Shown here one piece after another: positions 1-11,919 of a DNA stretch of 64,000 nt. Under the pieces are notes generated by a model. The model made no database searches. It was not told where the DNA came from and saw nothing but the letters and a program-made list of their open reading frames with translations. The DNA comes from Daucus carota subsp. sativus (taxonomy: Eukaryota > Streptophyta > Magnoliopsida > Apiales > Apiaceae). A program made the translations under genes and the position numbers. Positions within the stretch are counted from its first letter, which is position 1. Every line of letters starts with the position of its first letter. The stretch lies in the NCBI RefSeq assembly GCF_001625215.2, contig NC_030385.2:46401598-46465597 (forward strand), given 5' to 3'.

Positions 1-1998
1 TGACAATGACAGCATCATCTCTTTCTTTCTGAACTTCCAACATCTGCACTAATTCCTTTTCTAGATAATCATTCCTTTTCTTTACACTTAGAGTTTCAGA
101 TTTTAATCTTTCATTTTCTAAAGTCTGATCTCTAAAGCTGATATGCAAAGTTTTAAGAAACAATCTTAACTCAGTTATATCTTCAGTATCAAAGGCAAGA
201 GTGGAATGAGGTACCTTTGCAGTAGATTCAGAGTTGTTGTCAGTGTTTGCCATCAGAGCATAATTGACTTCTTCCTCTGAATCAGATGTATCTGTCCAGT
301 TTCCTTTCTTGGTGATAAAGGCCTTTTCTTTTTCCTTCTTGGCTTTCTTGCATTCAGATGCAAAGTGACCCTTTTCACCACAGTTGAAACAGGTATACTT
401 GTCAGCCTTTCCAGCTTTCCCTTCCTTGCCCTCATTCTTCTTGAAGTTCTTCTTATCATAAACTCTATCAGAGTTTCTGTCTTTCCTTGAAAAACTTTTG
501 CCTTTGTTGAACTTTTTGTAGGCCAACTTCTTGAAGCTTTTCACCATCAATGCTGCTAACTGCATCATCTCATCATCACTTTCTTCAGAGTCTGAGGGAA
601 CATCAGAGTTTGAGTCATCAGAGTTTGATGACTCAATGTCAGACTTTGTGACATGAGCTTTTCCCTTGCTTTTAGCAGCCTCCTCTTGAACTTTTAGAGC
701 AACAGACTTTGATTTTCCTCCTTGACGTTTGCTCCTTTGCTCCATCTCAAGTTCATGAGTCTTCAGTCTTCCATAAACATCATCAAGAGACATTTCTCCA
801 AGATCAAGATTGTCTCTTATTGTGGTGACTTTCAAATCCCATTTTTCAGGAAGAGCCAGAAGGAATTTGAGGTTTGAGTCTTCAAGATCATATTCCTTGT
901 TTACCAGAGATAAGTCATTCAACAGTTTGACAAATCTGTCTTACAGATCTGTCAAGGACTCACCAGATTTTGAGTCAAAGTGCTCATACTCCTGTGTAAG
1001 GATTGTTTTTCTGTTTTTCTTAATGGCCTGAGTTCCTTGACATCTGGTTTCCAGAGCATCCCAGATTTGTTTAGCAGTTTTGCACCCAATCACTCTATTT
1101 GACATTGCATTATCAAGGGCACTGTGCAGAAGGTGTTTCACCTTAGAGTCTTTACCAATTGACAAGATGTCCTCAGGGGTATAATCTTTCTTTTCTTTTG
1201 GGACCATCTTCTGAGGTTCATCTGCAAGCCCAACAGAGAGCTTGGTGGGCATATGTGGTCCATCATAGATCCTGTCAAGGTATTCTGGATCAACAGAGTC
1301 TAAGAATATGATCATTCTCTCTTTCCAGACTGGATATTCAGATGCCTTAAGGATTGGAACTCTAAAGGATGAAGCTTGTGATTTTTCAGACATGATTGTG
1401 ATTAAGATCTCACTGTAGTAATCTTAACAGAGCTGGCTCTGATACCACTTGTTAGGTCCTGTTAACTCACTATATAAGATGATATAGTAAGCACAATCTG
1501 TATCACAGTATAGCAATATGAGAGATTGAAAACAATAAACTCTTATTCACAAAGCTTTAATGGTTACAAAAACTCTCTCAGTGATTTATATTGTATCACT
1601 AAGAGCTGCTAGGGTTCTTAACAATATACTCGATAACTCAACTCATATAGAGTAACCCTAATCTGTGTTTATATAGACACAGTTACAAAATCAATCTCTG
1701 ATTTGATATCCTATAAATCAGCTAATAAATCTATCAATCAAAGATTGCTCCAGTTTTCTGTTTAGTTTCCATAGTCAGCAAATCACTCCTCAGCTTCTAT
1801 CCTTCCTTGAAGTATATCCGCTTCTGAGCTCTTTCCACGTGTAAACTTTGACGAGTCTTGACTATGTAAACTCTGATCAGACTTTATCAAACTCTGTCGG
1901 ACTTTACTAAACTCTGATCAGCTTCCAGATTAAACTCTGATGATTCCTGTTCTAAAACAAACTTTAAGAACATTAGTAATCATCAATTATATCTAACA
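1..1998 (-). mobile_element. Ty1/copia LTR retrotransposon, partial (5' LTR and gag region)
   Basis: The element reads on the minus strand and runs off the left edge of the window. Visible parts are one LTR (1450-1998), a primer-binding site next to it whose minus-strand sequence TGGTATCAGAGC (about 1436-1447) fits initiator tRNA-Met, and a gag region below 1393. Gag starts MSEKSQASSF, carries the copia-type gag domain (W-x-R, 'AKQIWDALETRCQGT') and further on a CX2CX4HX4C zinc knuckle (YTCFNCGEKGHFASEC, about 350-400). The gag region looks broken in at least one place, and the pol part is outside the window. This is treated as a fossil; age cannot be estimated because the second LTR is not visible. 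Confidence 0.88.
1450..1998 (-). repeat. 5' LTR of the partial Ty1/copia element
   Basis: The 549-bp LTR is bounded by a short inverted repeat, TGTTAG at the left and CTAACA at the right. The primer-binding site sits directly beside its left end. It contains TATA-like and A/T-rich stretches. The partner LTR lies beyond the window, so the target duplication cannot be checked. Confidence 0.8.
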
Positions 1999-2961
1999 CA
2001 AGATATTACAGACTAACACTATATTTTAATAATGCGAATTAATGTAATGCTAATAATCAAATCCGAACCTAACTTCAGCAAAAAAAAAAAATGAACCTAA
2101 CATTAGTGAGTAAAATAAAAAAATTTATAATTGAGTGGTTAATTTCTAAAGACGCAATAAACTTAGTGACAAATAAAATTATCATAATGCTAGTATTCAA
2201 ATCCGAACCTAAGTTGGTGGCTAAAAACAAATCCAAACCTAACATTAGTGAGTAAAAGGAAAAAAGATTTAGTTGGGTGACAAGTTTCAAAAAACACTAT
2301 AAGTTGAGTGGCAAAAAAATCTACTTTCCCAAAAGAAAAAAACTCATTTAGATCATATAAATTACTGGCTCATAACCCAAAATATTACTATATCGCTCGA
2401 TGTTATTTTAGAAGATTAAGTTTTTTTAGTTAGAAAATATATAAAGATAATATATATCAATTAAAAAAAATAATTGGTTATATAAATAGACCCGTATCTC
2501 GGCTCACATATCGACCGGCCGGCCAAACTTTTAATGTTTCGGTTTTAATCGTATAATAATAGCTTACAACCAATTTTTTTTAATATTTTCAAAATTTTGC
2601 TAAATAGATAATAATAAAAATCATTAGAACATTTATAAATTAAGGAGGTCCGTAAGGTCAAATACCAATCGAATGACCAAATTTTTTTAGAATAGACCGG
2701 TTAATTTTGAAAAGTCGAAAAAAACTGATTATTTTTAAAAGGATTGTGTTCAGGTTGGTTAGGAATGAAAAGGAGCCATAGACTAGATGTTCGGGGTCCT
2801 GGCAAGTGGCAACCTCCTTTTGCATCGTGATATTTTATCTTTCAAAGACATAAAATTTATTTTTGTACGTGAATGTAGCAGTAACGTGAATGATCCGTGT
2901 TTTAGACACACATTTTGACTGATTAATTTTCATTACTTTTCATTTATTTGCTTGTAAGGAT
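1999..2961. other. Gene-free AT-rich stretch with a short imperfect tandem repeat
   Basis: No coding region is supported here. Between about 2030 and 2300 a unit of roughly 150 bp is imperfectly repeated (shared core 'aatccgaacctaa' and 'taacattagtgagtaaaa'). The rest is AT-rich with no recognisable element ends. Confidence 0.5.
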
Positions 2962-3714
2962 TAGGAGTGTACGCGGTTCGAATCGAATCGGTTTTAAGGT
3001 CAAAGTCGAACCAGACCGCGAATAGCGGTTTTAGAAAATCTACAACCACAACCGCATTTGTGGTTGCGATTAACCACATAATTTCCAACCGCGGTTTAAC
3101 GATTTATGCGGATCGGTTTGCGGTTCAACCACCTATTATAAATATATAATAATTTAAGAAAAATAAATGCGAACTACTACAAAATATTATACATCTTAAA
3201 TCCAAAGCATCATTTTTTACCCAAAAGTAAAATACATGAGTCATAATAGATAATACATGATTTGGAATTTTGTAACCAGAAGAAGATGAGAATTAATCCA
3301 TGCACATCTATGGAGCCGTCATAGAAGCACTTGAATCATGAATCTCAACAATCTAAATCTTTTATCTACGTGCAGATGAAAAAATTCTGTAAATACATGT
3401 GCATTCATTTACAGATCTTATAATATCATAAAATTAATATTATATAAATATATTTGTGTATAATTTATTAATTTATATAGTACAATAATATATTTTTAAA
3501 AATATAAATTATTATAAATATATATTTGCGGTTTGCGGTTGCGGTTTTACGATTTTTAAATATTTAAAACCGCATCCGGACCACAAATAAGCGATTATTT
3601 AAAATATCATTCGCAACCAACCCACACGTTACGGTTATCCGCACAATGCAGTTCGGATGCGATCGGTGCGAGCGGTTAATGCGGTTGAGCGGATCGTTTG
3701 TACACGTACCTCTA
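2962..3714. mobile_element. hAT-like non-autonomous element (about 750 bp)
   Basis: The ends are imperfect inverted repeats: TAGGAGTGTACGCGG at the left, and at the right the complement of TAGAGGTACGTGTAC. Both subterminal regions are rich in 'gcggttgcggtt'-like motifs in opposite orientations, a common layout in plant hAT-type elements with 'AGGGGTGTAC' ends. The flanks GTAAGGAT and GTGAGGAC match at 6 of 8 positions, compatible with an old 8-bp target duplication. No coding capacity is seen. It could be another superfamily with similar ends. Confidence 0.55.
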
Positions 3715-3949
3715 GTGAGGACCCTTTTCAATTAATTACATGTTAATCAAATTTTGTATTGAAATGAGTTATTTATTCATTAAATCAAGATAATTTTAAT
3801 ATTTTTGTAGTATAGGTATTTTTTTTTCTTTTCAAAGGGGAGTATTTTAATAGGATTTTTTTTTTCTTTTCAAAGGGGAGTATTTTATTTAACAACATCA
3901 ACACCAACCCTCCTTTTCGATACATCTATTACTTTGATCTATACAAATG

Positions 3950-4730
3950 GAGGTGGAGTGACTTAAAAGAAGTGACTTATTGCTTAAAGTAAAGAAGTGG
4001 ATTATAAATAAGAAGCTGAGTTGAACTTATAAGTTATTATAAGTGTTTGGATACCGTGACTTATAAATTTTTAGGTGTTTGGATAACTTAACTTATAAGT
4101 TGGTACAGTTTCGTAGTTTTGTAATAATTATTTGATATTTACGAATTAAATTGAGAAAAGTTGATAATAATATTAGATTAGATTAATATTTATATTATAT
4201 AAGTTTTTGGTTTGCTTTGTCTCTCATTTTGTTATAAATTTTATTTATTTATTTCTTAGGATTATATTAAAAATATAATTTAGGAATGAACAAAAAGATT
4301 TGAACAAACTTCTATTATTATAACTTATTCACAATTAATAACTTAAATAAGTAAAATTATGATTCGAAACTATATTTTGTACTAAAATGTCTCATATTTA
4401 AGTGATCTATAAGTGTGTTTAAAAATTTATATAAATATTAATATATAATACTAATATATTTGAGTATTATATAAAATTAAAGACATAAGTTTAAATAGAA
4501 AAAAAAAATGATATTCAATTATCTCCTTAAGATAACACGAACACTGAATAGCAGGAAGCGGAAGAAGTTTAAGTTGGCTCCATATAAAAGCTAAGATGTG
4601 TAGCTTTTTTTGCCCGACTTCTTTTACAGTTTTAAGTGCTTCAGTTTGTTTGCCAAATGGTTGGAAAAAAAAGAAGAAACGGGCTTCTGGGCTTTTAAGC
4701 CCAGAAGTCCCATTCCCAAAAACACACACT
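3950..4730. mobile_element. Degenerate MITE-like stretch ('aagcccagaag' type)
   Basis: The segment has repeated motifs of the kind 'ttataagttattataagtgtttgg' at the left and 'agtgcttcagtttg ... cttttaagcccagaagt ... aaacacacac' at the right. The right end resembles, in opposite orientation, the left end of the segment at 15639-15871. The boundaries are approximate and no target duplication is clear. The AT-rich interior has no gene. Confidence 0.3.
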
Positions 4731-5326
4731 TAAATTAACAACCGTTGAGTCTTGCAATTTTTCCTTTCATATAATGTTTGAGTTTCCGCAGGCTTCTGTA
4801 TGCACAATCCTTTCTTTTTACTGTTTGGAAATGAAAATACACGGTTCATTTCCTTTTTAAATTTGATAATTACCTAAGTTTGTCCAGATACTGTTGAGGA
4901 TTATTCATCTCTCTCACAACTACTTAACTGCTAACTTGCCTGCAGAATATATCCAGACTTAGAGTTGGCAATATCAGAGCTTGATAACTTTAACGAACAA
5001 AGGTGTTAAGACAGCCTAAAATAAGTTTTCGAATATGTTCACTGCTGCCTATCAACCTTACAAGTAACAAATTCACTGTACAGATTGCAGAAACATCAGG
5101 GACTTCTCGGTTGTTTCTTCTTGCTGTCAATTTTCTTATGTTCACCTTATTGGGAAAAAAATTATTTTCTGACATACGTATATTTATTATTTCAGAAATA
5201 AAGTCCGGAATTCAAAAAGAAAAATGTAGGAGAATCTTCAAAGATTATCGTAGCTATTCCAGTCACATACGTAATACGTTTCTCTAACTTCTTATGTGGA
5301 AACCTTGTTAATATTGGGGTGTGAAA

Positions 5327-5664
5327 ATGGAGAAAAGCTTATTGCTCTTCATCCTCATTGTTACATCAGGTAAGATGTCTCTCTCTAGATATAATCTTAA
5401 TACATGTACACAATCGATCCTTATATTTGTGATTGTGTACGTGGACAACATACAGGTTGTGTTGTTGAAAGTTATATAAATGAGACGGCTCTATTGTTGT
5501 ATGCGTATGATGAGATGCCCACGTCGATGTGTTGTGAGTCAATACGAGATATACCTGTGGGATTGCGGAAGGAATGGCGGAAGGAGTTGAGATCGAGACT
5601 TGTGGAGTTGCGGAAGAAATTGAGGTCTGAATTGGATTCGATTAATTCCACAAACTATGATTGA
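5327..5664 (+). CDS. Putative small secreted peptide, copy 1 (two exons: 5327-5369, 5456-5664)
   Basis: Exon 1 (43 nt) codes a hydrophobic leader, MEKSLLLFILIVTS, and ends at a GT donor. Exon 2 begins after an AG acceptor in phase 1 and runs to TGA. The product is 83 aa. After a predicted leader of about 15 residues, the mature part has C16, a C40-C41 pair, N-glycosylation sequons at N23 and N78, and a strongly amphipathic charged C-terminal helix (about 51-77, Leu spaced with Lys/Arg/Glu). I do not recognise the family. The CC-x-(S)-I segment faintly recalls prolamin-like/ECA1 secreted proteins, but most of their cysteines are absent. Two paralogues (29288-29615 and 34207-34968, minus) keep the same intron position, phase and reading frame, which is the main argument that this is a real gene. 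Expression and cleavage are inferred, not seen. Confidence 0.7.
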
Positions 5665-5744
5665 CATGTATGTATCTAATAGTTGGCTTCAATGTCCAAT
5701 TATTTAAAACCCTTGAGGTTCGGTTCGAGTACTAAATGATTTTA

Positions 5745-6133
5745 GAGTGATTGACACTTTGCACCCCTTATGTTTAGGCGCTTTTTCGATTTGGTCTCAA
5801 ACAATTTTTTTTGGCAGTATGCACCCTAAAGTTTGAAAAGCGCTTCGTTTTGCACCCCTTTGACCACTCTCCGTTAATTGACCGTTAAAGTTAACAGATT
5901 TCAGGTTTTCACTTTGCACCCCACAATTTTAATTTTTTTTCATGAGTATTTTGAAACATTTTTTTTCACAAAAAAAATATTTATAGCTGGTTTGAGTTAC
6001 TAATCCTTGTTTTACTTTCGACCAAGATATATATACTGCAATATTATCTGTTTAATAAAAAAAAGGAGAGAATGATAATGTATAACTTCATACACATCAC
6101 TCTTAGTTTATTGAACTAAACATAAGATCACTC
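5745..6133. mobile_element. Mutator-type MITE, 389 bp, with perfect 9-bp target duplication
   Basis: The element begins GAGTGATTGACACTTTGCAC and ends AAGATCACTC. It is flanked by perfect 9-bp direct repeats ATGATTTTA (5736-5744 and 6134-6142), the hallmark of Mutator-like elements. The first ~210 bp match the terminal repeat of the larger element at 39665-40959, while the right terminus is shortened by an internal rearrangement. It sits in the 3' flank of the peptide gene. The two paralogous flanks (around 29220 and 34130) lack it, so it arrived after those duplications diverged. Confidence 0.9.
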
Positions 6134-6854
6134 ATGATTTTATTATCAATATATGAAATTAATCCCTAATTTTTTGAATATGTGGGCTTTGGTATGCTAG
6201 GGTGCGAAAACAGATTCGTGAATCAAAGTGCCCCCAAATGTTGTGATAAAAGAAAATCGAGCACAATCTATGAATATATCAAAAAATTAAGAAATTATTT
6301 ATTCGTGCATTTGCATTAGTTAAGCAGTCTTGGAGAAACAAAAAACCACATTAGCTTCTTTCATCTCATGTTTCTTCACTTAAGCACTAGTTATTTCGCC
6401 AACAACATGATCAGGTGTATAAAATGTATTTCTATCCTACTTGTTGAGAGGGGCATTAAGCTCAAAATCTCTGGTTTGCCAGGAACTGCCTAGGATAACT
6501 GGATAAGCAACAAGTTTGCACAGATTCTCAGCTTCAGAGATGTATAAAATGTGTTTCTATCCTACTTGTTCAATGCTTTTCTCATAAGCACAAGAATCTC
6601 AAGGCAATCAGTAATCTCGTATTCAACCTCGGCACTCAATCATATGGGTGTAGAGAATGTTGTATATGTTCAAGGACTTGGCCATGCAGTGCCCCAAATT
6701 CAGCTTCTGTATTTGAATCCTCTGATTGCAAGTAATCTGCAAAGGTAGAAAGCCTCATGCCTGGTGCCAATAATTTGTTGTAATATTCTAAAATTGGTAA
6801 TTGCTTATTATATAAAATAAAGATTGCAGCCTTCTTCAAATTATAGATCTGTTA

Positions 6855-7245
6855 GAGCATCTCCAACGGCGTTGACCATAATCGTTGGCTAAATTGAACA
6901 TGTAAGACATTATGTAAAATTTGCTGAACCTGTAAGACATTGTACTTCAATGGTAGCTATGTTGGTTGGCTATAATTTAAAAACAGAATGTTATTAATAT
7001 TTTAGTTTGTTAAAATAGAATATATCAGTTTAATATGGTAATAAATGAGGTGCAATCATCCTACAGATTTCTTACAGACCTGTAAAAGTTCGACAAATAT
7101 AGCCATCCACGGGAGATTGGCTAAAATTATAGACAATAGATTCATGTGGTTGGAGTATGATTTTTTCAACAAGTTGGCTAAATTTTTTATATTTGGAATG
7201 CCAAATCACTTTTTAGGTAAAGGGTTTGTATGGTTGGAGATGCTC
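6855..7245. mobile_element. Tourist/PIF-Harbinger-type MITE, copy 1 (391 bp)
   Basis: The inverted termini are GAGCATCTCCAACGGCG and the complement of GAGCATCTCCAACC, flanked by the 3-bp target duplication TTA. The paralogous empty site is visible in the other two units (minus strand, 'gatctgttaagccaaag'), which confirms both ends. The 77-aa open frame inside is not a gene. Confidence 0.9.
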
Positions 7246-7329
7246 TTAAGCCAAAGACTGAGAATGGAAAAACACTAAATGAAACGAACGATCTGGATGA
7301 GGTTGATCAGCCTCCGGTAACTGAGCTTA

Positions 7330-8110
7330 CACAAAGGTGAATCCTTAGGCTTTTCTTGATAACATATTCTGACTTGGTATTTGGCCAAGACTCGACGTTC
7401 AGCTCTCAGTTGCTGTCTTCATTACAGAGATTTTCCCGACTTTAAAGGTACGCAGACCAATGACATAAATTTTAATTTGTAACATCTTCTGTGGAAAATC
7501 CCATGACTAAACTTTTCAAGGGAGACGTATAGAAGGTGCTGCATGAAGCTAATAATGAACAAGATCAACTAAACCTTGTAAGTCCTGTCCCGTGATGATC
7601 CGCAAATCTCGCAAGTCGTACTAGTAGTAATTCATGTTTACTCTATATTATAGACGACACATAAAGGGTTTAAATTGAGTCACATCACCTGGCGTAACTC
7701 AAAATATTATAATTATATCAAATATTGGATGGCACGTAAAAACGAATCCCGGCTGCAAATGAATCTCTAATGCATTCATGTCCAAGGAGCTTACACATAG
7801 GTGAGGGTGAATCCTCAGGCTTTTCTTGGTAACATAATCTGACTTGGTATTTTGTCAAGTCATGAATAACGACAAGTTCAGCTCTCAGTTGCTGTCTTCA
7901 TTACAGAGATTCCCCGGTATGAGACCAGTGACATAAATTTTAAATTTTAATTCGTAACATTTTCTGTGGAAAGTCCCACGACTAGACTTTACAAGAGAGA
8001 CGTATAGAAGGTGCAAATTATGAACAAGACCAAGTTTACCTTGCAAGTCCTGTCCCATGATGATCCGCAAATCATGCTGCAGTATTACAAGGGCCGAACA
8101 TTTTACTTCA
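7330..8110 (+). repeat. Module X: tandem pair of ~470-bp repeats
   Basis: Two successive copies share 'aggcttttcttg(a/g)taaca', 'ttcagctctcagttgctgtcttcattacagag', a 'gtacgcagaccaatgacat'-like core, 'tctgtggaaa', 'gagacgtatagaaggtgc' and 'cctgtccc(g/a)tgatgatccgcaaat'. The same module occurs on the minus strand at about 28280-28660 and 33200-33560. Diverged forms lie upstream of the RLPs at about 18890-19060, 24180-24555 and 43400-43690. No coherent protein is encoded, so it is either decayed exons or a duplicated flanking segment. Confidence 0.55.
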
Positions 8111-8198
8111 ATGAGTGGAAGCGAATGATCTGCAAGATCAGATCTGGACAAGTAAACCCAGCTAGAAATTCATGCAGTGTCAAGATATTTATATTTAA

Positions 8199-10408
8199 CT
8201 AGCACCGTAGCCCGTGCGAGGCACGGGCATGTTCTCATATGCGTGATGAATATTGTTATTCTTGTTATTGTTCGACAATGTCAAAAATAAAGAGTTTAAA
8301 TTTTAGATCCTTGTTATTGCGGTGCAGTGTAAACATATATTTTATTATTAGAGTGTGATAACTGTTAGTTGTCCTTAAAATAATGTAAGCAAAGTGTCTC
8401 AATGATATTCCTGTATCAGTGAAGCATAACGTTGATATTCAACTGGTTGTAGTGTATCTTCCTCATTCACCTTCAATATATTCTAATTATTTTTTTTAAA
8501 AAAATTGACTATTTCGACCAATAATTCACCTAAAAATTTAATTAAACTTATAATATATTGTTCCACTGTCAGTGGAACATCACACTAATACTCCTCGACA
8601 CATGAAGTATCACCCTGATAGGTAAATGGTTGTGAAGTATCATCATGATAATCCTCTTATAGTAAAAATTTTGTAGATATTTAGGGTCCTCCTTAGCAAA
8701 ATAACACCTTTATATTCAACTGGTCACTATCATCCCGATAATACTCTGATATTAGAGTATGTTGTGGGTAGTAAGGCCCTTTCTAATTGAATATTTATAT
8801 TTTGATTAACTATAGTTCAAAATTGATTATTTCAGCCGGAAATTTGCCCAAAAATTTAACCAAGTCTATAAATATGTTGCTCCACTCATAGTGGGGAATA
8901 CACTGATACTCCTCTACCCGTGGAGTATCACCTGATACTCAACTGGTTATGATATATCATCATATTAATCCTCTTGCAATCAAAGCTTTTGTTAGTATTT
9001 AGAGCCTTCCTTACTTAATACACTTATTTTGGTTAAATATTGTTGAGTCACGGGCATGCTGGATATTTAGAGCCCCAACTTACTGAATATTCATATTTTG
9101 GTCAAATATTGTTGAAAATTGGGTAGTTTGGACGGGCATTTACTGAAGAATTCAATTAAGTTTTTATAAATATATAAGTTTCACTCCGAGTGGAATATCA
9201 CATTGATACTCCTCCACCATTGGAGTATCATCTGATACTCAATTAATTGGACGTATCACCATGATAATACTCTTACAGTCAAACATTTTGCGCTTATTTA
9301 GAACTTCTTTACTAAATATTCATAATTTAGTTAAATATTGTTGAGACACGGTCACACGGAAATGTTCTCATACGCGTGGATATGTTGTTATCTTGACGTT
9401 GTCCAAGTGTTAGATTTGGGTTCTTGTTATTGCAAGGTAATGCATTAACCATTAATATGAATTAGATATAGTTGTCCTTATAATAATGCGAGTAAGGCAT
9501 CACACTGATATTCTTTTACAAGTGCAGTATCATATTGATATTTGACTGGCTGTCCGTATCAACATGATAATACTCTTGCAGTCAAATATTTTGCGAATAT
9601 TAAGGACTTCTCTACTAAATATTCATAATTCGGTTGAAAATTGTTGAGACACGGTCATATGGGAATGTTCTCATGCGCGTGGATGTTGTTATCTTGATGT
9701 TGTCCAAGTGTTAGATTTGGGTTCTTGTTATTGCAGGGTGATGCATTAACCATTAATATGAATTAGATATAGTTGTCTTTATAATAATGCGAGCAAGGTA
9801 TCACACTGATATTCTTTTTCAAGTGGAGTATCATATTGATATTTAAGTGGGTGTCGTGTATATGTTGCAAAACTCCGAATGAAATATCACATAATATTCA
9901 ATTGATTGTGACGTATCCTCATAATAATCTTTTCACGGTAAAAATATTTTAGAGGTATTTAGGGCCCACAAATAATTTAGATAGGCACTCATCCAAGAAC
10001 TTAATTAACGTATTTTTGTTAAAAATTATGCAAAATTAGATTTTTGACTATAAATTAGTTAGTGTGATACATGCTTTGACGATGTATTTAAATACCTATC
10101 CATTAATAATTAACATATTATTTACAAATTTAATTATGAATAAATTAATATGTTAGATATAATCACACATATTAATTATAAATATTAATTTAATGCATTA
10201 ATAAAGAAAGCAAACACATCAATTACATGTCTAATAATGAATTTATTAAAGGCTTAGATATAATTATACGTATTAATTGCAAGTTATTAATTATATGTAT
10301 TAATGGAAGAGAGATTAGTTGCAAGTGCTTTAATGAAACAGAGGGTTAAAAGAGTAATTTAGATGATGAATAAAATGTGGCATGTTGGTCTATTATATAT
10401 ATAATAGA
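8199..10408 (-). mobile_element. Non-autonomous Helitron (2.2 kb) with ~300-bp internal tandem repeats
   Basis: Read on the minus strand, the element starts TCTATTATATATATAATAG (after A) and ends CTAG (before T), the Helitron insertion rule A|TC...CTRR|T. A hairpin, cccgtgcgaggcacggg (8211-8227), lies about 8 bp from the CTAG end. No Rep/helicase gene is present. The interior has about five diverged repeats of roughly 290-330 bp, each with 'tatcac(a/t)(c)tgatactcct' followed by 'atcatgataat(a)ctct', at about 8579, 8905, 9190, 9495 and 9797. It interrupts the 3' flank of peptide copy 1. Confidence 0.85.
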
Positions 10409-10541
10409 TTTATATAAAATAAATATAGAGTAAATTTCAAGATTGCGGAGAATTTCTCGGAGTTTCGTAAAAAAATGTAGTTGACTTAATTTTCAAAATA
10501 GCAACTCGCTGGCTCGAGTTTAAATTCTGCTTTTTTTAAAA

Positions 10542-10743
10542 GGAAAATGTTTGAGACCCCCAAAGAGTTGTCCTAATTTTTTTCACCGAATGACATGTCA
10601 AATTCTGATTGACCGCATTTTCTCCAATAGTAATGAGGCCCCTTTGTATACATACCAATCACTCAATCACAATCTTCCACTTGTCAGCCACATCATTCGG
10701 TAAAACAATTTGATAAAAAAATTTGGGGCACCAAGCATTGCCC
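10542..10743. mobile_element. MITE, ~200 bp, inverted ends and 8-bp flanking repeat
   Basis: The left end GGAAAATGTTTGAGACCCCC and the right end (complement of GGGCAATGCTTGGTGCCCC) are imperfect inverted repeats. Both sides carry TTTTAAAA (10534-10541 and 10744-10751), consistent with an 8-bp duplication, though the low complexity of that sequence weakens the evidence. The interior has 'accgaatgacatgt'/'acatcattcggt', a second inverted pair. Superfamily is probably hAT-like. Confidence 0.55.
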
Positions 10744-10808
10744 TTTTAAAAAAATGATTGTCATTGTTTCAAAAAAAAAAAAAAATGATTGTCATCACCC
10801 CTACTGTT

Positions 10809-11130
10809 TGAGCATCTCCAGCAGTACCCTAAGAAGGTTTCCTAAATATATGATAAATAATTCAAATTCTAAATAATAGAGATCCTATATTGATTGACAA
10901 CTACAACAATGATCCCTATTTGTCTTCCCTGTTATTATTATAATATTAAATTCAAATTTTTTTAACAAAAAGATAACAAGAAAATATGGAAAAGAGTGTG
11001 CAAAAGGTGAAAGTGGAATATTTAATTATTAAAAATGAAATAAGGAATGAGTTAGGGATTCCCTACTTATGAGAAATGAAAATTGGATCCTAACATTTAA
11101 AGAATGAGTAGGAACTCTGCTGGAGTGAAT
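10809..11130. mobile_element. MITE-like element with 'gagcatctccagcag' end
   Basis: The left terminus TTTGAGCATCTCCAGCAG and the right terminus (complement of TTCACTCCAGCAGAG) form imperfect inverted repeats around an AT-rich interior. The left end resembles, but is not the same as, the Tourist copies at 6855, 11212 and 17465. The target duplication is not clear and no coding region is present. Confidence 0.45.
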
Positions 11131-11211
11131 TTTTATATATATTTCTTAAAATAATAGCTTAAGATCTCATATAACTAATCTGCTGATTAAAATGTGTTTT
11201 CAGGATACTAA

Positions 11212-11605
11212 GAGCATCTCCAACGGCGTTGGCTATAATCGTTGGCTAAATTGAACCTGTAAGATATTATGTAAAATTTGCTGAATCTGTAAGACATTGT
11301 ACCTCAATGGTATTGTCTATATTGGTTGGCTATAATGTAAAAATAGAATGTTATTAATATTTTAGTTTGTTAAAATAAAATATATCAGTTTAATATGGTA
11401 ATAAATGATGTGCAATCATCCTACAGATTTCTTACAGATCTGTAGAGGTTCGACAAATATAGCCATCCATAGGAGGTTGGCTAAAATTATAGACAACAGG
11501 TCCACGTGGTTGGAGTATGATTTTTTCAGTAGGTTGGCTAAATTTTTTATATGTGGAATGCCAACTCATTTTTTAGCTAAGGGGTTTGTATGGTTGGAGA
11601 TGCTC
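11212..11605. mobile_element. Tourist/PIF-Harbinger-type MITE, copy 2 (394 bp)
   Basis: The termini GAGCATCTCCAACGGCG and TTGGAGATGCTC are flanked by TAA on both sides. It is full length and close in sequence to the copies at 6855 and 17465, and contains the same spurious short open frame. Confidence 0.9.
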
Positions 11606-11919
11606 TAAGACAGCTTCCCTTGGTCCAACCTTGCTTCACTTATATCAGTTATATTTTAAAAATAGTATGATATTATTATTTTAAATTGTTATAAATGTAA
11701 TATATATTACTTCAATATGATAAATGATGTTGAATTTTCTTACAAATGTTTCATGTTCCTCTTAAAACCCATAACCTTATAACCCTTGGAAATTTCTAGT
11801 ATTAATTAGGGTAAGCAAAACTGCATATGCAAAGTGTTGTATTTATGTATTATATTTTAAAATTATTTTTGAACACATAACGATACAAAAAAACATGTAT
11901 TTGAATTTCGTTATATCTA

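Larger units (their letters stand above)
6143..8198 (+). other. Conserved 3' flank of peptide copy 1 with exon-like segments of an unidentified gene
   Basis: Apart from its insertions, this tract is colinear with the minus-strand tracts 29220-28250 and 34130-33190. One segment just after the Tourist MITE (about 7250-7336) keeps an open frame in all three copies (KPKTENGK ... DQPPVTELTQR) and ends at a GT-like donor (caaag|gtgaat). A segment upstream (about 6580-6748) also ends at a possible donor (caaag|gtag). These look like exons of a decayed gene or transcript, but I cannot name it and the frames are not continuous across segments. 'tataaaatgt(a/g)tttctatcctacttgtt' occurs twice (about 6418 and 6543), a local duplication. 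Confidence 0.35.

Noticed and set aside
7045-7278. Repeated 67-77 aa open frame (also 11405-11608 and 17658-17861)
   Set aside because: It is the interior of Tourist-type MITE copies. The frame is a by-product of their sequence similarity.
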